From NCBI GenBank assembly GCA_036346225.1, contig JARFIW010001750.1, positions 3,534,001 to 3,598,000 of the forward strand: a DNA stretch of 64,000 nt, read 5' to 3'. A program made the translations under genes and the position numbers. Shown piece by piece: positions 1-11,340 of this stretch; positions within the stretch are counted from its first letter, which is position 1; each line of letters opens with the position of its first letter. The notes under the pieces are model-generated. The model saw nothing but the letters and a program-made list of their open reading frames with translations, had not been told where the DNA came from and ran no database searches. Source of the stretch: Platerodrilus igneus. Its lineage: Eukaryota > Arthropoda > Insecta > Coleoptera > Lycidae.

Positions 1-1490
1 CTAAATTCAGCATGTGATATATGTACTTCTGAGAGCTGCTTGTGGTGCAGAAGTGAATAGTTTCATGTTGCATATATAACATTGTTGGTGGATGTTTATT
101 TTAGTAGGTATACGTCATATTCTAAGTAGTTGTTATTTTTTATTTAAGTAATTTGTTGTGTTATTCGTTTCCCATTCAATCATGAATTTGAACTTTTTAC
201 ATTGTTCATTGATTATTTTAAGTATTTAGTTCATGCTGTTATAGTTGATGAAGAAAAATATGTCATCTACAAAGTGTATCCGTAACTTAATAATCGGGTA
301 AATCCCCCCATAACTTAATAATGGGGTAAATCCATACCATGTCCAGCACTGGTACTTGACCATCTCGGAAAATTTTGATACTTGCTGGGCGAGTTCCCTA
401 ATATTTAATGGACTCAAAAATATTTATTTAAAATTTTTATTGTATATCTTTTAGAAATGGTGACCATTTTTGTTTAAGGCTGTAAGCAGTTTTCACATTT
501 GCAAGCATTTGAAGTTTTTTTAATTAGACAATGCTGCCCCAGACCTTTCAAATAAAAAGCATTTAGTTCAGCGCATTCTCATCTACAAATTAAAATCATT
601 ATCACCTAACTGAATGGATTTTTTAATATATTTTTTATAGCTCAATGCCATTAGTCGCAATTTTAAAAACTCAATTTTTGATTAGTAGTTTTCCAAAGAA
701 GGAGTAATTTATCAGCCTTAATATATTTTGTGCTATTACACTACATAGTATAGTTAATTTTTATATAGTATCCATAGTGAGAAAGTTACCCTTAAAAATA
801 CACTACTTTAGAAACAGGCGTTTAGAATTTTTCCATTTTTTTGTCTGCAATATCTTTGTTAGGGAAACCGATAAAATCTGAAAATAGCACGCTTAATAGA
901 TCTTTATGGTATCAAACTCTAGTATAAATTTGAATTTTGAGATTCAATTGGAAGTTATGAAAAAAATTACAAATATGAGCTAAAAATGTGTTTTTTTAAT
1001 ATAGCTATCTTTAATGGAATAAAGTATATCAATTATATAATTTAAACATACCTAGATGATTATTTGTTATTTTTTAATTGAAAATTACCCAACTAATTAC
1101 AAATGTTGTTCTCATCTTATTAATTTTTAGTAATGTTCATTGAACATCTGATAAAGTTTTCTCTCAGTTTGGCCATTAGGTTACAAGTTTGCCCAGTTAC
1201 AGTTGTAAATTCCAGGGGAGACAGCTTCTTCAGCACATTTTTAACTGACATCCAAATTTGATCCTTCTCATTTTTTTAAATGAGGTCCTTGGTTCTGGTG
1301 GGTGATAAAATGTAACATGCATGTCTTTATTTAGAAGTGTCTGTGGTAGAAATGAAAATCAAATGCTCACAATATCTAGGTAGCATTCCAAGTTTTTCCT
1401 GGGTTTTCCTTGCAATATTAACATGAAATACAGCCTACATACATGATTTTTATTTATACATACAATAAGTAATTACATAACAATAGGCAT
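1..1490. other. AT-rich stretch, no gene seen
   Basis: No reading frame here has recognisable similarity or length. The stretch around 815-845 shares a motif of about 25 bases (ggcgttt then tagaatttttccattt) with 17108-17135, so it is probably a dispersed repeat remnant. Upstream exons of the TMEM179 gene could lie here or outside the window, but I could not identify one. Confidence 0.5.
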
Positions 1491-1492
1491 AT

Positions 1493-1786
1493 TAACAACC
1501 TCCGTAGAACAGCATTGGTATCTGACAAGTGTAAACCCACCATAGGGTTGCCTCAGAACCATATATAGTCTTCCTTGAACAGCATTGGTATCTGACAAGT
1601 GTAAACCCGCCATGGGGTTGCCTCAGCTCCATATACAACCTTTGTTGAACAGCATTGGTATCTGACAAGTGTAAACCCGCCATAGGGTCGCCTCAATACT
1701 ATATAAAATATTTGTAGAACAACATTAGTATCTGACAAGTGTAGACATGCTTTAGGGTCGCCTCAGAACCATATAACAACTAAGGA
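1493..1786. repeat. Tandem repeat, 70-bp unit, about 4 copies
   Basis: The motif agcattggtatctgacaagt starts at 1511, 1581, 1651 and (with two changes) 1721, giving an exact 70-bp period. Each unit also carries the ending ggg(t)tcgcctca and then ccatata. The last unit is the most diverged. The array ends about 30 bases before a Penelope-like fragment, so it may be that element's terminal repeat or an unrelated minisatellite. The reading frames that cross it on the minus strand are artefacts of the repeat. Confidence 0.9.
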
Positions 1787-1813
1787 AGTTTTTTAGTTGG
1801 TGAACGTCCGACA

Positions 1814-2880
1814 CTACCAAAGTGGTAGCCTCAATCATAAGATTTTCCTCCTCAAGATAAAAATAAAAAAAACGTCTACTTAAGCCTTACGGTAACGTAA
1901 TCACACACTTCTTTAATAACCATCCTCTCAATCGTATAAATAGAAACGTTAAAAAATGTTTTCCAATCATCAAGTTAAACCACTAACACATTATTTGTTA
2001 GTTAAAACAGGATATCGAGGGCATTCTAAATTTCATACGAATAATAGTAACAAACAATGATTTTGATAAAATTCTCGTTAGTGCAAAAACCTACTACGAA
2101 TCGGAATTTTCCAGACAAAAAGAAATTCACATAAAGAAATTTAATAATCTAACTGTAAAGAAAAACACACAAACTAAAACATTAGAAAACAGCAACACCG
2201 TGCTAAACACCGTCATAAATTTATCAAACAGAACTATTAACGACACCGAAAAACTAATTCTATCAAAAGACCTAAACTTTGCAGTAAGACCAAAATCAAT
2301 ACCGACATTTGAAATAATCAGCTATATTGAGAAAACAGCGAACCAATTTGGAGTGCAATGCAAGATTGAAATAGAAAAGAATCACAAAATAAAACCATGT
2401 AAGTAGTAACAAAATAAAAGCAATTTGCAATCTAAAACACTATAACCCAATTATAATTCTACCTGCTGCCAAAGACAATGCAACAGTAATAATGGATAAA
2501 ACGATTACAATGTAAATGTCAACGAACCGTTGAACACTGAGACTTACACTAGTTTAGAAACGGACCCAACAAAATCAATTGAAAATAGAATATACTTCTC
2601 TCCACGCTTTTTAAATGCATTAAGCAATTCTACAGTGTCCTCTTCATTGGATTTGTCATCCGCTATACAAAACTCTATATAAATTTAAAAACGATTTCGA
2701 AAACAAAGAAAGAAGCAAACTGGTCCCACATTACAGCAAACCACCCCACTTTTACGGTCTACCAAAAATCCATAAAATTGACATTCCTTTGAGACCTATT
2801 GTAAGCTCCATAGATTCACCATGCCATAATTTAGCAAAATTTCTCCTAAAAATTATAAATAAAAGTTTAATATTCCAAAC
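1814..2880 (+). mobile_element. Penelope-like retroelement fragment (RT N-terminal part), degenerate
   Basis: Penelope-like elements are retroelements with a telomerase-related RT, often with a GIY-YIG endonuclease. Three pieces are readable in different frames. At 2200-2406 there is a block ending LSKDLNFAVRPKSIP, the usual N-terminal RT signature of the family. At 2457-2507 there is IILPAAKDNATVIMDK. At 2700-2800 there is HFYGLPKIHK followed by PLRPIVSS, which is RT motif 1-2. Stops and frameshifts separate the pieces, so this is a dead copy. Bases 1814-1965 occur in inverted orientation at 25810-25962, where a second copy of the family sits. The catalytic motifs and endonuclease are absent: sequence after about 2880 does not continue the element. 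Confidence 0.8.
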
Positions 2881-3713
2881 ATTCTGAGTACCGAGCTGTA
2901 TGCCAGTGGAATCCTCAACCACCCGACAGGCGTTATTTTTTACCTTTTTGCATATGGTGCAGGGACCCCGAAAAATAAGGAAAACTTTTTAATCTGATGA
3001 TTTTCACCTGAGGACGCTTAGTGGTTTCTCACAGTAGTTTATCCCCGACATTAAAGGAAATTGTTTTACGAGCTAAATCATGTTTCAATTTTTGCCGCTT
3101 TGCCTACAAAATCAGTCTAGATCAAGCAAGTCTACTACATTTATGGAGTCAGCATTATGCTTTAGAAATTGAACACCACCCAAGCTTTTTGGTTTCATCG
3201 CCCTATTGTCATGGACTTCCAACGGAGTAAAACTGGTATTGGAACAAATGACTTGATTTAGGTAAGCAGTAACTTTAGGAATTCACTGTCCCCACTTTTG
3301 ATGATGAGAAAAGCAGAAAATACGAAGCAAGCGACATCTCTTGGTTTGCATTATCCACCATTTTGCCTTGTGGAAAATAAGCGGATGTGTGAACCACAGC
3401 CACACCTTGCTCCTTCATTTTATCTAAATATAATTGGCTGCCAAATTAAGACCCAATATCAGATATTGGGTTTACCTACTATAACGAAATAATTTAACAA
3501 ACACCTTACAACAGACTCAGACGACGCTTTTTTCAAAGTATTCAAAGATACCCTTTTACTGAAAATTTTAAATACCACAAAAAGTTGCGTAACTCCGCCT
3601 CGGGACACTGGTAAAGGAACATCACCTACAAACCTCCCTCGCTTGTTTACATGCAAATGAGCACTTTTTAATGTAAGAGTCGCTTCCACTACAGTTAGTT
3701 TTTTCATAACAAT

Positions 3714-4024
3714 TTAATTTATTATATTACTGGATATGATCAACAAATTGTCAACATAATGAATTACAAATTCTTCAGCCTCCTCTTCCAATACAGATTT
3801 TAACGTGCTGATAAAACTGGCAACAAATGTCGCCAAGACAAACGGAAGACTAGAAACACATAAGTAATGCCTGAAAACATGATCCCTGTATACTTTTGGT
3901 GGGGTTCGAAAAGGAGTACCTGCCAGTAAGATATACACAAATCGAGCGTGCTGAGAAAAGCCCCAGGGGGAATCTGGTACAACAACTCTGACACATTGGG
4001 AGATATCACAGGTTTCTTTACCAT
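3714..4024 (-). pseudogene. Gypsy reverse transcriptase palm fragment, broken
   Basis: Two overlapping frames together give the central RT region. The first contains GAFLSTLDLCISYWQVLL, the palm motif with the first catalytic aspartate (normally LDL-x-SGYWQ). The second contains EEFVIHYVDNLLIIS, equivalent to the YVDD box. The second aspartate of YVDD is replaced by asparagine, which removes a metal ligand, and a frameshift lies between the two pieces. It belongs to the degraded element at 2990-5913 and cannot be functional. Confidence 0.8.
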
Positions 4025-4238
4025 TTATTGATTGAGGGACCTTGCATCAACATACGCCCTAGGACTGCCATCTTTTTTTTAACTATGATCAAAGGACTGA
4101 CGAATTCGGATTATCAACATCATTTCCCCCTTCCCTGCCATTTGCCTTATCTAATTCTTCACCTCCTGTTGATACACTTATGGAATTGGGTAAGGTTTAA
4201 TAAAAAAAGTTAGCCAAGAACGAGTCAAGCTCGTACTA

Positions 4239-4878
4239 TTAGGGTTACATACCAATACTACAGTGAGCAATCTTTAAACCAAATTAAGCTGTTTTTATTT
4301 TTTAAGTATATTTAAATCTTATTCAAATTTGATTGTGATAACTGAAAAATGAATATATTGTCCCACATTGTACTGATTGATTAGTAAATACTTTGTCTAT
4401 TACTGTGTTTAAAAATTTTTTCTCCTGCAACTATTACACTATCAAAAAAAAACTGCAGTTTTCTGATAATAATCTATGACTGAATAGCTACTATCCCTAT
4501 TAAAAACAAAATTTTAGCTTTTGAAATGTAGGAGAATGGGGGGTGGTCATTTTTGGCACATTTTGAGCTATACCATGAAGACTACTGAACTGAAAATTAT
4601 AAAAAAATATTTTTAGAAGCATTTTAGAATCCTCTTTCAAATGATACCTCACACGATACACATATTAAAACTTTTTCCTTTTTACCGAATTAACCCCCGC
4701 CATTTTAATCTAAAAATATTTTTTTTCTATTTTCTGACTGTCGATATATGTGCGTGCTAAATTTCAAATTCCTACTTTATATAGTTTTCGAGAAAAAACC
4801 TCTGTGACAGACGGACGGACAGACACGAGAGTGATCTTATAAAGGTTCCGTTATAACTTATAAGGTACAGAACCCTAA
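4239..4878. mobile_element. Small inverted-repeat element (MITE-like) inside the Gypsy remnant
   Basis: The left end ttagggttacatacc (4239-4253) is the imperfect inverse of the right end ggtacagaaccctaa (4864-4878). The right end follows a cagacggacggacagac-type stretch that is common near the ends of dispersed insect repeats. It carries no ORF. It interrupts the minus-strand Gypsy polyprotein between its protease/linker and RT segments, so it inserted later. The target duplication is not clear. Confidence 0.5.
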
Positions 4879-5179
4879 AAATGGAATTTTGTCCATCATT
4901 TTAATTTTTTTGAATATAGTTCTTGATTTGTCCCGGCGCATTCGAAAACTCCAAAACCACCTCCAATAATTTTTTCTTCTCACCATCTCGTAACATTTCA
5001 GCTTCATTGACTAGCTTTTTTAATCTGTGCCCTACAGTTTCATTTCTTCCTACAGAAAAGCCCGAAGATGGAAATACCTTCTTTTCCACCCTAATTTCAG
5101 CTATACACAGACCCACTGTTTGAGAATTTTCTTTTTCGAAATTTATCAATACCAGGTCCTCTTGAATATTACCTGTTGA

Positions 5180-5509
5180 TCATAATGACTTAAAACTAAT
5201 TTTTATTTTATAATGAGCCAACCAATCGCAATCCAGTATGACATTTTGCTTTAGTGAGGGCCCCACCACGCGCCCAAATTCACAAACACAATCACCTACC
5301 TGAAATTCAAGCCATGCTTGCTGCTTAATCTTTTTTGTTTTATTGCACAAAGCCCCCACTATAACCGTGTTATTGCCAGGCAAGATGGAGATTCGTGGAC
5401 TTCCTCTCTGGATTTCCCGAAAAAGATTCTGTAATGCGCATGACAGCTGACTACCGCTATCTATCAAAATAAACGTGATATTCCCCACGCACCTCTCTAC
5501 AAATGGCAA
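5180..5509 (-). pseudogene. Gypsy-type aspartic protease fragment
   Basis: A 109-residue frame contains FILIDSGSQLSCA, the D-S/T-G active-site triplet of retropepsins, near residue 15-18. Further on it has VILDCDWLAHYKIKISF, matching the conserved ILG-x-DWL block that ends retroviral-type proteases. Downstream on the same strand (5149-4901) is the linker block with LLEVVLEFSNAPGQIK that usually precedes RT. Together these show the order protease, then RT. It is part of a dead element, although this short frame is itself uninterrupted. Confidence 0.75.
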
Positions 5510-5556
5510 TACAGCTTTTCACTGCTTGCTTTCCTCCTAACTCCTGTAACAATTCC

Positions 5557-5913
5557 TCATTCTGAGTAAATAATAATCTGCTTGCTTGATGAGCCAACAT
5601 CACGAATGTTTCCTATCAACCCTACTGAATTATTCGTTTCTTGCAAAGAATCGATTTCCATTCTCTTTACCTCCTCTTGCTCTTCGTTTTCATCTCTCCT
5701 TTTATCTACTCTATCCATATTTTCTACCCGATTACTATCATCTAATTTTGTTTCGCTTATAATAAGCCATATTAGGATTATGTTAAGTCCGATTTTCCTG
5801 TTTTTGGACTCAATTTCCCCTAAACACTCGACCAAAAGTATAACTTTTTCTGGTACAAAACTACTATGCTTTTGTTGATTCCGACTATTGAATTCTCTCA
5901 CTTGGCTATCCAT
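5557..5913 (-). pseudogene. Probable Gag-region remnant of the Gypsy element
   Basis: A 118-residue minus-strand frame lies directly upstream of the protease frame, where Gag would be expected. It is rich in acidic and basic residues (for example VDKRRDENEEQEEVKRMEID) and has no zinc knuckle. The assignment rests on position only. It could be a chance open frame. Confidence 0.3.
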
Positions 5914-5915
5914 TT

Positions 5916-6405
5916 AATCTAAGTTCTTCAAAAATTCCTCGGTTTCGTCTATTGTTTGATAATCCTCGTTATAAATCCTACGTTTGGTTTCAGAATCAAA
6001 ATGCAAAGAAATCAATTTTGTACCCTAATTGTCTTGTTTTTTAGGTTTTATGGCCATACTTTGACCCAAATCGTAATCTTGTTTGAAAGATTTTATTTTG
6101 CAGTAGAAAATAATCTCGCTACATTATTATACTAAATCCCAGAGTAGTTTTAAATGCACTTTGATTAGATATAATTTTTGAATGTAAAACTTATCAAGTG
6201 TTTTCAGTTTCATGTTTATCCAGTTGCTTGTATAAACACGCAGTTTCGTTAGATAATCCTCATTCATCTTAAAAACACTTTGGAAAAAGGAATTTTTATA
6301 AACTTCTTTAGGGGGTTGTATCTCAACTTTCCTTCATACTTTATCCAGGCTTAGGACGCAACCATATACTGGTATGTTTAAAAGCCTGAAATGAATTTCT
6401 TTGTT
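5916..6405. other. No gene seen
   Basis: AT-rich spacer with no supported feature. It becomes T-rich toward the tandem array that follows. Confidence 0.5.
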
Positions 6406-6409
6406 ACTT

Positions 6410-7285
6410 TTGATTTTTTTTTGTTCTTTTATGCTTTTGCAATTTTTTTTCATTTTTAAGTTTGTAACATGATTTCTTTTATCGCACATCAATAGTTAGT
6501 TTTGCTGATTATACTCCTAATCTCTTAATATATAGTATGTGTCATGCCGTGATAGAGAAATGTATGTTGTACTCGCATGATTTCATTTTTAATTTTTCAT
6601 TTGTTAAAAAAGGTAAGTTAGTAACTTGCTTTTATTTCTTCTATGTTTTTGAAATCGTTTGTTTTTCATTTTTAGTTTTTATTTGTAAAAAAATGTAAGT
6701 TAGTATCCCTTTTTTTTGTTTTTTTATATTTTTGTAATTGTTTTTTCCCTTTTTAAGTTAACATTATTAAAAAAAATTGTAAGTTAGTAACTTTTATTGT
6801 TCTTTTATGTTTATGTATTTATTCCTTTTTCATTTTTAAGTTTTCATTTGGAAAAATTGTAAGTTAGTGACTTTTTATATACTTTTATGTTTTTGTAATA
6901 AATATTTTTTCATTTGTAAAAAAAATTGTAAGTTAGTAACTTTTTGTTTTGTCATATTTTTGTAATTGTTAGTAACTTCTTTGTTCTTTTATGTTTTTGA
7001 AATAATTTTTTTATTTTTAAGTTTTCATCTTTAAAAAGTTGTAAGTTGTTAACTTTTTTTTGTATGTTTTGCAATTGTTTCTTTTGAAATTTTTATTTAG
7101 GAAAGATTATAAGTTAGTAACTTTTTGTTCTTTTATATTTTTGTAATTGTTTTTGTTTTAATTTGTAAGTTTTCATTTTAAAAAAAATTGTAAGTTTGTA
7201 ACTCTTTTTTGTTCTTATATGTTTTAGCAATTTTTTTTTTCATTTTTAAGTTTCCATTTGTAAAAAAAATGTAAGCTAGTAATTT
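6410..7285. repeat. Degenerate T-rich tandem array, unit about 80 bp
   Basis: The word gtaagttagtaac and close variants recur at about 6612, 6706, 6780, 6860, 6928, 7040, 7110, 7190 and 7270, separated by T-rich runs with ttcttttatgtttttgtaat and catttttaagttttcattt. The + strand is strongly T over A within units, so strand asymmetry is marked. Copies vary in length by about 10-20 bp, as expected of an old minisatellite. No coding potential. Confidence 0.85.
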
Positions 7286-7359
7286 ATGTTACGAGTGGTG
7301 CCTCGTAAAAAGTCGTACATTTTTGTGGGTTATAATTTGCAACAACTTGTGCTATTCTC

Positions 7360-7700
7360 TCTGCACGATCTATACTTTTTTAAGAATAACCTTCTATACC
7401 ATGGATATATAGCTCTATCTGGCACTCATGTAGGCTCTGCTTTCTCTGAATAGCTTCGATACATTTTCAAATGTTGGTATGCTCAGCAGCAATTTGTTGC
7501 TCAAAACCTCGGTGCCATCCTTCAATCGAATTGTTGGTTTTGGGTAGGGCTTCCTATACTCCTTTATAACAGTTCCACATATCGTGAGGGAAATGTAGGG
7601 TTTGGCGACGCTAACGTCTTTGGGATGTCCGATCCTTGTATTCTCAAAATAATCCACCACATGTTGTGCTTCTTTAGGTAATACATTTTCATCACATAAT
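7360..7700 (-). pseudogene. MULE-type transposase C-terminal scrap
   Basis: On the minus strand one frame reads ALPKTNNSIEGWHRGFEQQ and then CIEAIQRKQSLHE. This is the tail block of MULE-family transposases seen in many insects (N-N-S-x-E-x-W-H). The open frame over the same bases (7415-7660) is in a different phase and is not the coding one. At least two stops and one frameshift interrupt the real frame, and no catalytic DDE part remains. It is an isolated fragment, next to a tandem array and with no visible TIRs. Confidence 0.7.
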
Positions 7701-8558
7701 CATTCAAATGTGTCAACTATAGTTGCTATGGGAACAAATGCTATCAGCGGTAACCATCATAGCTTTAAAGCAAAAACTGCATCTGTTTCATATCTCTGTT
7801 TAAACTCTTCTGACTGAATTTTGCAAATTTTGGAATCTCAACAATATTTTCGCCTCAACATTATTTTTGCGTCAATATTGTTCTTATAACTGAAAAACTT
7901 ATAGATTTATAGTGGAAAAGTTTCCAATTACGAATTAAAATTTACATCACTTTTTAAGGGAATGTTCCTGTGCTAAATGATGCACATATATTGACTCCGG
8001 AGACATTTTCCAACCGAAATATATAAACAACCATTAAACATTTTAGACTTCCTGAAAAATGGGCATTTTCATATTTGAGTTCAAAAAATATATAAAAACA
8101 CCTGCTTTGCTTTCAAACGAAGATAAATAAAACATTAAAGAACTAGATACCCTATCTTTATATTGTTTCAGAAATTTTATATTATTCTATAAATTCGGTC
8201 AAATTTCCATTAGGCAATTTTTCCTTTCGTTTAACTTTCCGGGAGCACCGGTATTCATGTAGCAGCGGATGTTTAAGAAATGTGGATGTTAGTGTTATTC
8301 TTGAAAATGAAGTAAACACCTTACCTTGCTTTTTTGAGGACGGAATACAAATTCAGTGTAGTTTCTTTAACGAAAATGTTTTGTATTATAAGTATGCATT
8401 TTCTGTTTGATCTATCTAAGACATCACTGGCATTGTCAGTTTAGCAAATAGCTACTTCTAACTAAAATAATTTTATTGTGATATATTTCACAGTTTGATT
8501 TAAAATACCTTTAATGCACTTTGACTAATGACTGCTTTAATGTTTTATATTATTACAG
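7701..8558. other. Intron or upstream region of TMEM179; nothing recognised
   Basis: This stretch ends at a good acceptor (tattacag, 8551-8558) used by the first visible TMEM179 exon. No earlier exon of that gene was found, so most of it is probably intron. Confidence 0.5.
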
Positions 8559-8720
8559 ATTATCAGTATTTTTGTACAAAGGTGTTGATAGCAGTTTTCT
8601 ATCAGCATTTGTTGATGTAGTTTCAAGTATGATTGTTTGTGGAATGACTATTATTGCTGCACTGATGATTACATTGGGATTCATGACTTGGTGTCAGAAT
8701 ATGACCCAAAGGTTTCCTTC
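8559..8720 (+). CDS. TMEM179: TMEM179 homologue, internal exon (transmembrane)
   Basis: TMEM179 is a four-pass membrane protein of unknown biochemical role. This exon starts after tattacag and ends at the donor gtacgt (8721). One leading base completes an arginine codon begun in the previous exon, and two trailing bases pass to the next exon. It encodes LYKGVDSSFLSAFVDVVSS, then a hydrophobic span (IVCGMTIIAALMITLGFM) and TWCQNMTQRFPS. The order KG...SxFSAF, membrane helix, GFxxWC is what I recognise from vertebrate TMEM179. The N-terminal part of the protein (about 80-90 residues with two helices) is not visible upstream. The joined C-terminal part has 147 residues. Expression and full length are inferred. 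Confidence 0.85.
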
Positions 8721-8774
8721 GTACGTATTAGTTATATTGTTAGTAATTTTAAATATTCACTTAAAATTTTTTAG

Positions 8775-8859
8775 ATGTGAGCAAGCTGCAGGCCAAGCAA
8801 TCGATATACATGATGGTATTGATACCAATGGATTTTACATTGAACTTGCCACAGCTCAG
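8775..8859 (+). CDS. TMEM179: TMEM179 homologue, second visible exon
   Basis: An 85-bp exon follows a 54-bp intron. It starts after ttttttag and ends at cag/gtaaga. Its first base completes a serine codon split by the intron; 28 codons follow and end in phase 0. It encodes CEQAAGQAIDIHDGIDTNGF and then YIELATAQ, matching the C-E-x2 ... D-I-D-x-x-x-G-x-D-x-x-x-F-Y block between helices 3 and 4 of the family. Reading through both introns gives the 129-codon open frame at 8521-8910, which is not the true coding unit. Confidence 0.85.
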
Positions 8860-10165
8860 GTAAGAACTCCGCAGTGTATCTGTACAAAATCATCGTGTTA
8901 TAAATATTAATATTCTAGTGTCTGTACCTTTAGAAGAAAATAGTTACTTTTTGCTGAACACTAACCACTTCGAGTTTTTGATATTTTGTCAACCACATCT
9001 AAATTGTAAACATCGATATTTTTGTTGCCAGTGCATAGTAATATGTAGCAATGTAGAGACTACATCATGTTTTCGATAACCATTTTTTGTTATAAACATT
9101 AGGGATTTTTCTAAAAAAAAATTTTGTCCAATTGTTACACATTTTCAGAAAATCAGGGAGCAATTTGGTGCAATAACCTACTTAAAATTCTGTAATTTGT
9201 GAAATTACCATAAACCTAGACTTTTAACAACAAAATAAGAGTGCCGGCTAACACACCTAAGGAATAAGTTAAGTGCTTGCAGATGGTTGGGAGTGCTGTC
9301 GACTGAAAATATTGTTCTTAATTAATAATTAGGTTAAATGCAAGGCCTTTCTAGGGAGTGAATTTGCTAGTGTTCTACTAGTTGAATAACGGTACATTTA
9401 TAATAAAAAATATTCAATTTGACGTGCTAATCTGTTAAGCACCTTGTGATAATTGAAAAATAATGTTTTGTTTTTAAAATTATTGAAGGAAAAGTTTTTC
9501 TATTTTCAATATAAATATATAGAACCTAAGTTCGAAACACGATAAGGATTTTGACTATAGTTAGACAGTTATGACCAACTAAACAACTACTTTGAAAGCA
9601 CATTATAGTCAATATCAAGGAATTAATTAAAAGTTGCAAATTGTGAATACCTGCAGCTAGCATGTTTAACGAACAGATTCAGTAAGTGCTCCTCCCATAA
9701 ATGTGCGGCAAGTTTAAATAGAAGCTTCATAATGGTTTAACAAGTTCACACAACCATGCAATACATTTTCTAATACTAACCTTCAAAAGTCGATTAGTTT
9801 CTCATTTTCTTAGTTTTTGTGTTATTTTTTATTACATTTTTTTCATTAGTTTTGCTTTAGTACTTTATCTTTTAAAAACAGTATTTTTCAATACTTACTA
9901 CAATTGTGTAGGTTATTTGTAATTATGTGCACATGGAGCAACAGTCTTTCATCCCTAAAAAATGCCTGTCTACGCATTTTTCTGTTAATGATAAAGAGCA
10001 GATCTTAAATATTTTCAAACAACAATTATATGAACAATGTTGCATTTACTGCAAAAATTGCAGATAATGTAATAACTTTGTATGAACATAATTTATGCAT
10101 TGTATTATCATTATAGGTATTATTGATAAAAGTATGTACAACATTCTAAGCTAGTACAAACAGAC

Positions 10166-10504
10166 ATGCATTACATTTGTGAAAACTGCCATCGACAACA
10201 ACCAATTTTGGACAACATTGACGATGACATTAAAAGTTATTTTAGATGTATGGTTCTTTTCTTTCTTGAAAATAATGATCCACGGGTTTTCCTATCAAAA
10301 TACAACCACATGTATGGAATGTGGTTTATGACCACACCATCATTTCCTTGTTGCATTAGAAAGCTCAATTTTCCAAGAAATATTTTTCTAATCTGTACTG
10401 CGGCAACAGCACATTGTAAGCCTTGTAATTGGTGTAATACTCACAATGCTTTTGCAATTTTGCTGTTGCCTGATTTAAAAAATGGCTCATTGGTATGTAA
10501 TTAA
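10166..10504 (+). other. Unrecognised 112-codon open frame, cysteine-rich
   Basis: The frame encodes a protein with about 11 cysteines, including MHYICENCHRQQ at the start and CKPCNWCNTHNAF near the end. I recognise no family. C-x2-C pairs could bind zinc, but the spacing does not match a familiar finger. It lies in the intron of TMEM179 on the same strand. In such AT-rich DNA a chance frame of this length is possible, and a transposon fragment is equally likely. Confidence 0.2.
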
Positions 10505-11155
10505 TTTGCCGATGTAGTTGAAGTAATATTTAGTATAAGAATGCCTTGATTTATTAATCAGAACGACATCGACATGGCATAACAAATGAGGTTTGTGTGA
10601 GATTAGTCTATACTTTTTTTATTTAAAAAGTCTAGACCAATTTTTGATTTTTAAATAAATTGAAATTTCAAATATCCTAACTCTTGTAGCCATATATGCT
10701 TCAAAAGTTGAATGCAGTATATTTCCAGGCCTGTTATTTTAGTAAACCTGTAAAATTAATCTTTTATAGCAACACAAAATTATAAAGGTTGAAGAATAAT
10801 GCACATGTAGAAATTTTTGCTGTGTGCTTTTAGCCAAAACCATTCTTGGTGTTTTTCTCAATCAAATTAATTAAAGGTAAGAAGATCATCTGACTATAAT
10901 GAACATTTTTAAATTTCTTACCTTTCAATATATTCAATATTTTTTCATTAAATATATACAATATTTGGCTCCATTATTTTCACATAATGAGTTTCCTAAA
11001 TTTTTACTTAGTTAAAGAGATAAAAATTGTACTTATCATTATTGGATGAAGTAGAAATCACAATTTGCATTAATAAGGATGTTTCTCTACGACTATCGAA
11101 TAATATATCCATTCTAGCTTGATATTTAATTGACGAATGATATCAATTCTTCACC

Positions 11156-11181
11156 CCGTGAATTCCAATTGGAATTCACGG
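11156..11181. repeat. Perfect 26-bp palindrome
   Basis: ccgtgaattccaa is followed directly by its reverse complement ttggaattcacgg. It lies 160 bp upstream of the tyrosine recombinase ORF and may mark or lie near one end of that element. Confidence 0.95.
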
Positions 11182-11340
11182 CCTGTCGGCCAATCAACTC
11201 GTTGTATTTTCATTATTCACAGGTACTTCAACAAATCATATAGCCTTGTAATATACGCGTTGCTTAGCAACCGTCTAACAAATTTAAAGTTTCACAATTC
11301 TAAATATCAAAATTAATGTTTCTGCGTAAGTTTTGTTAAA

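Larger units (their letters stand above)
2990..5913 (-). mobile_element. Old Gypsy (Ty3) retrotransposon remnant
   Basis: Reading from high to low coordinate on the minus strand, fragments occur in the normal order of a Gypsy polyprotein: a gag-like segment (5913-5557), an aspartic protease (5509-5180), the linker before RT (5149-4901), an RT palm (4024-3714) and, near 3130-2990, an integrase C-terminal trace containing FNVGDKLL. Multiple stops and frameshifts break it, and a separate small element interrupts it at 4239-4878. No LTR pair was found around it. It is unrelated in detail to the younger Gypsy at 32665-41514. Confidence 0.75.

Noticed and set aside
1492..1738. Minus-strand small proteins with repeated RYQCCS-type words
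   Set aside because: They are translations of the 70-bp tandem repeat.
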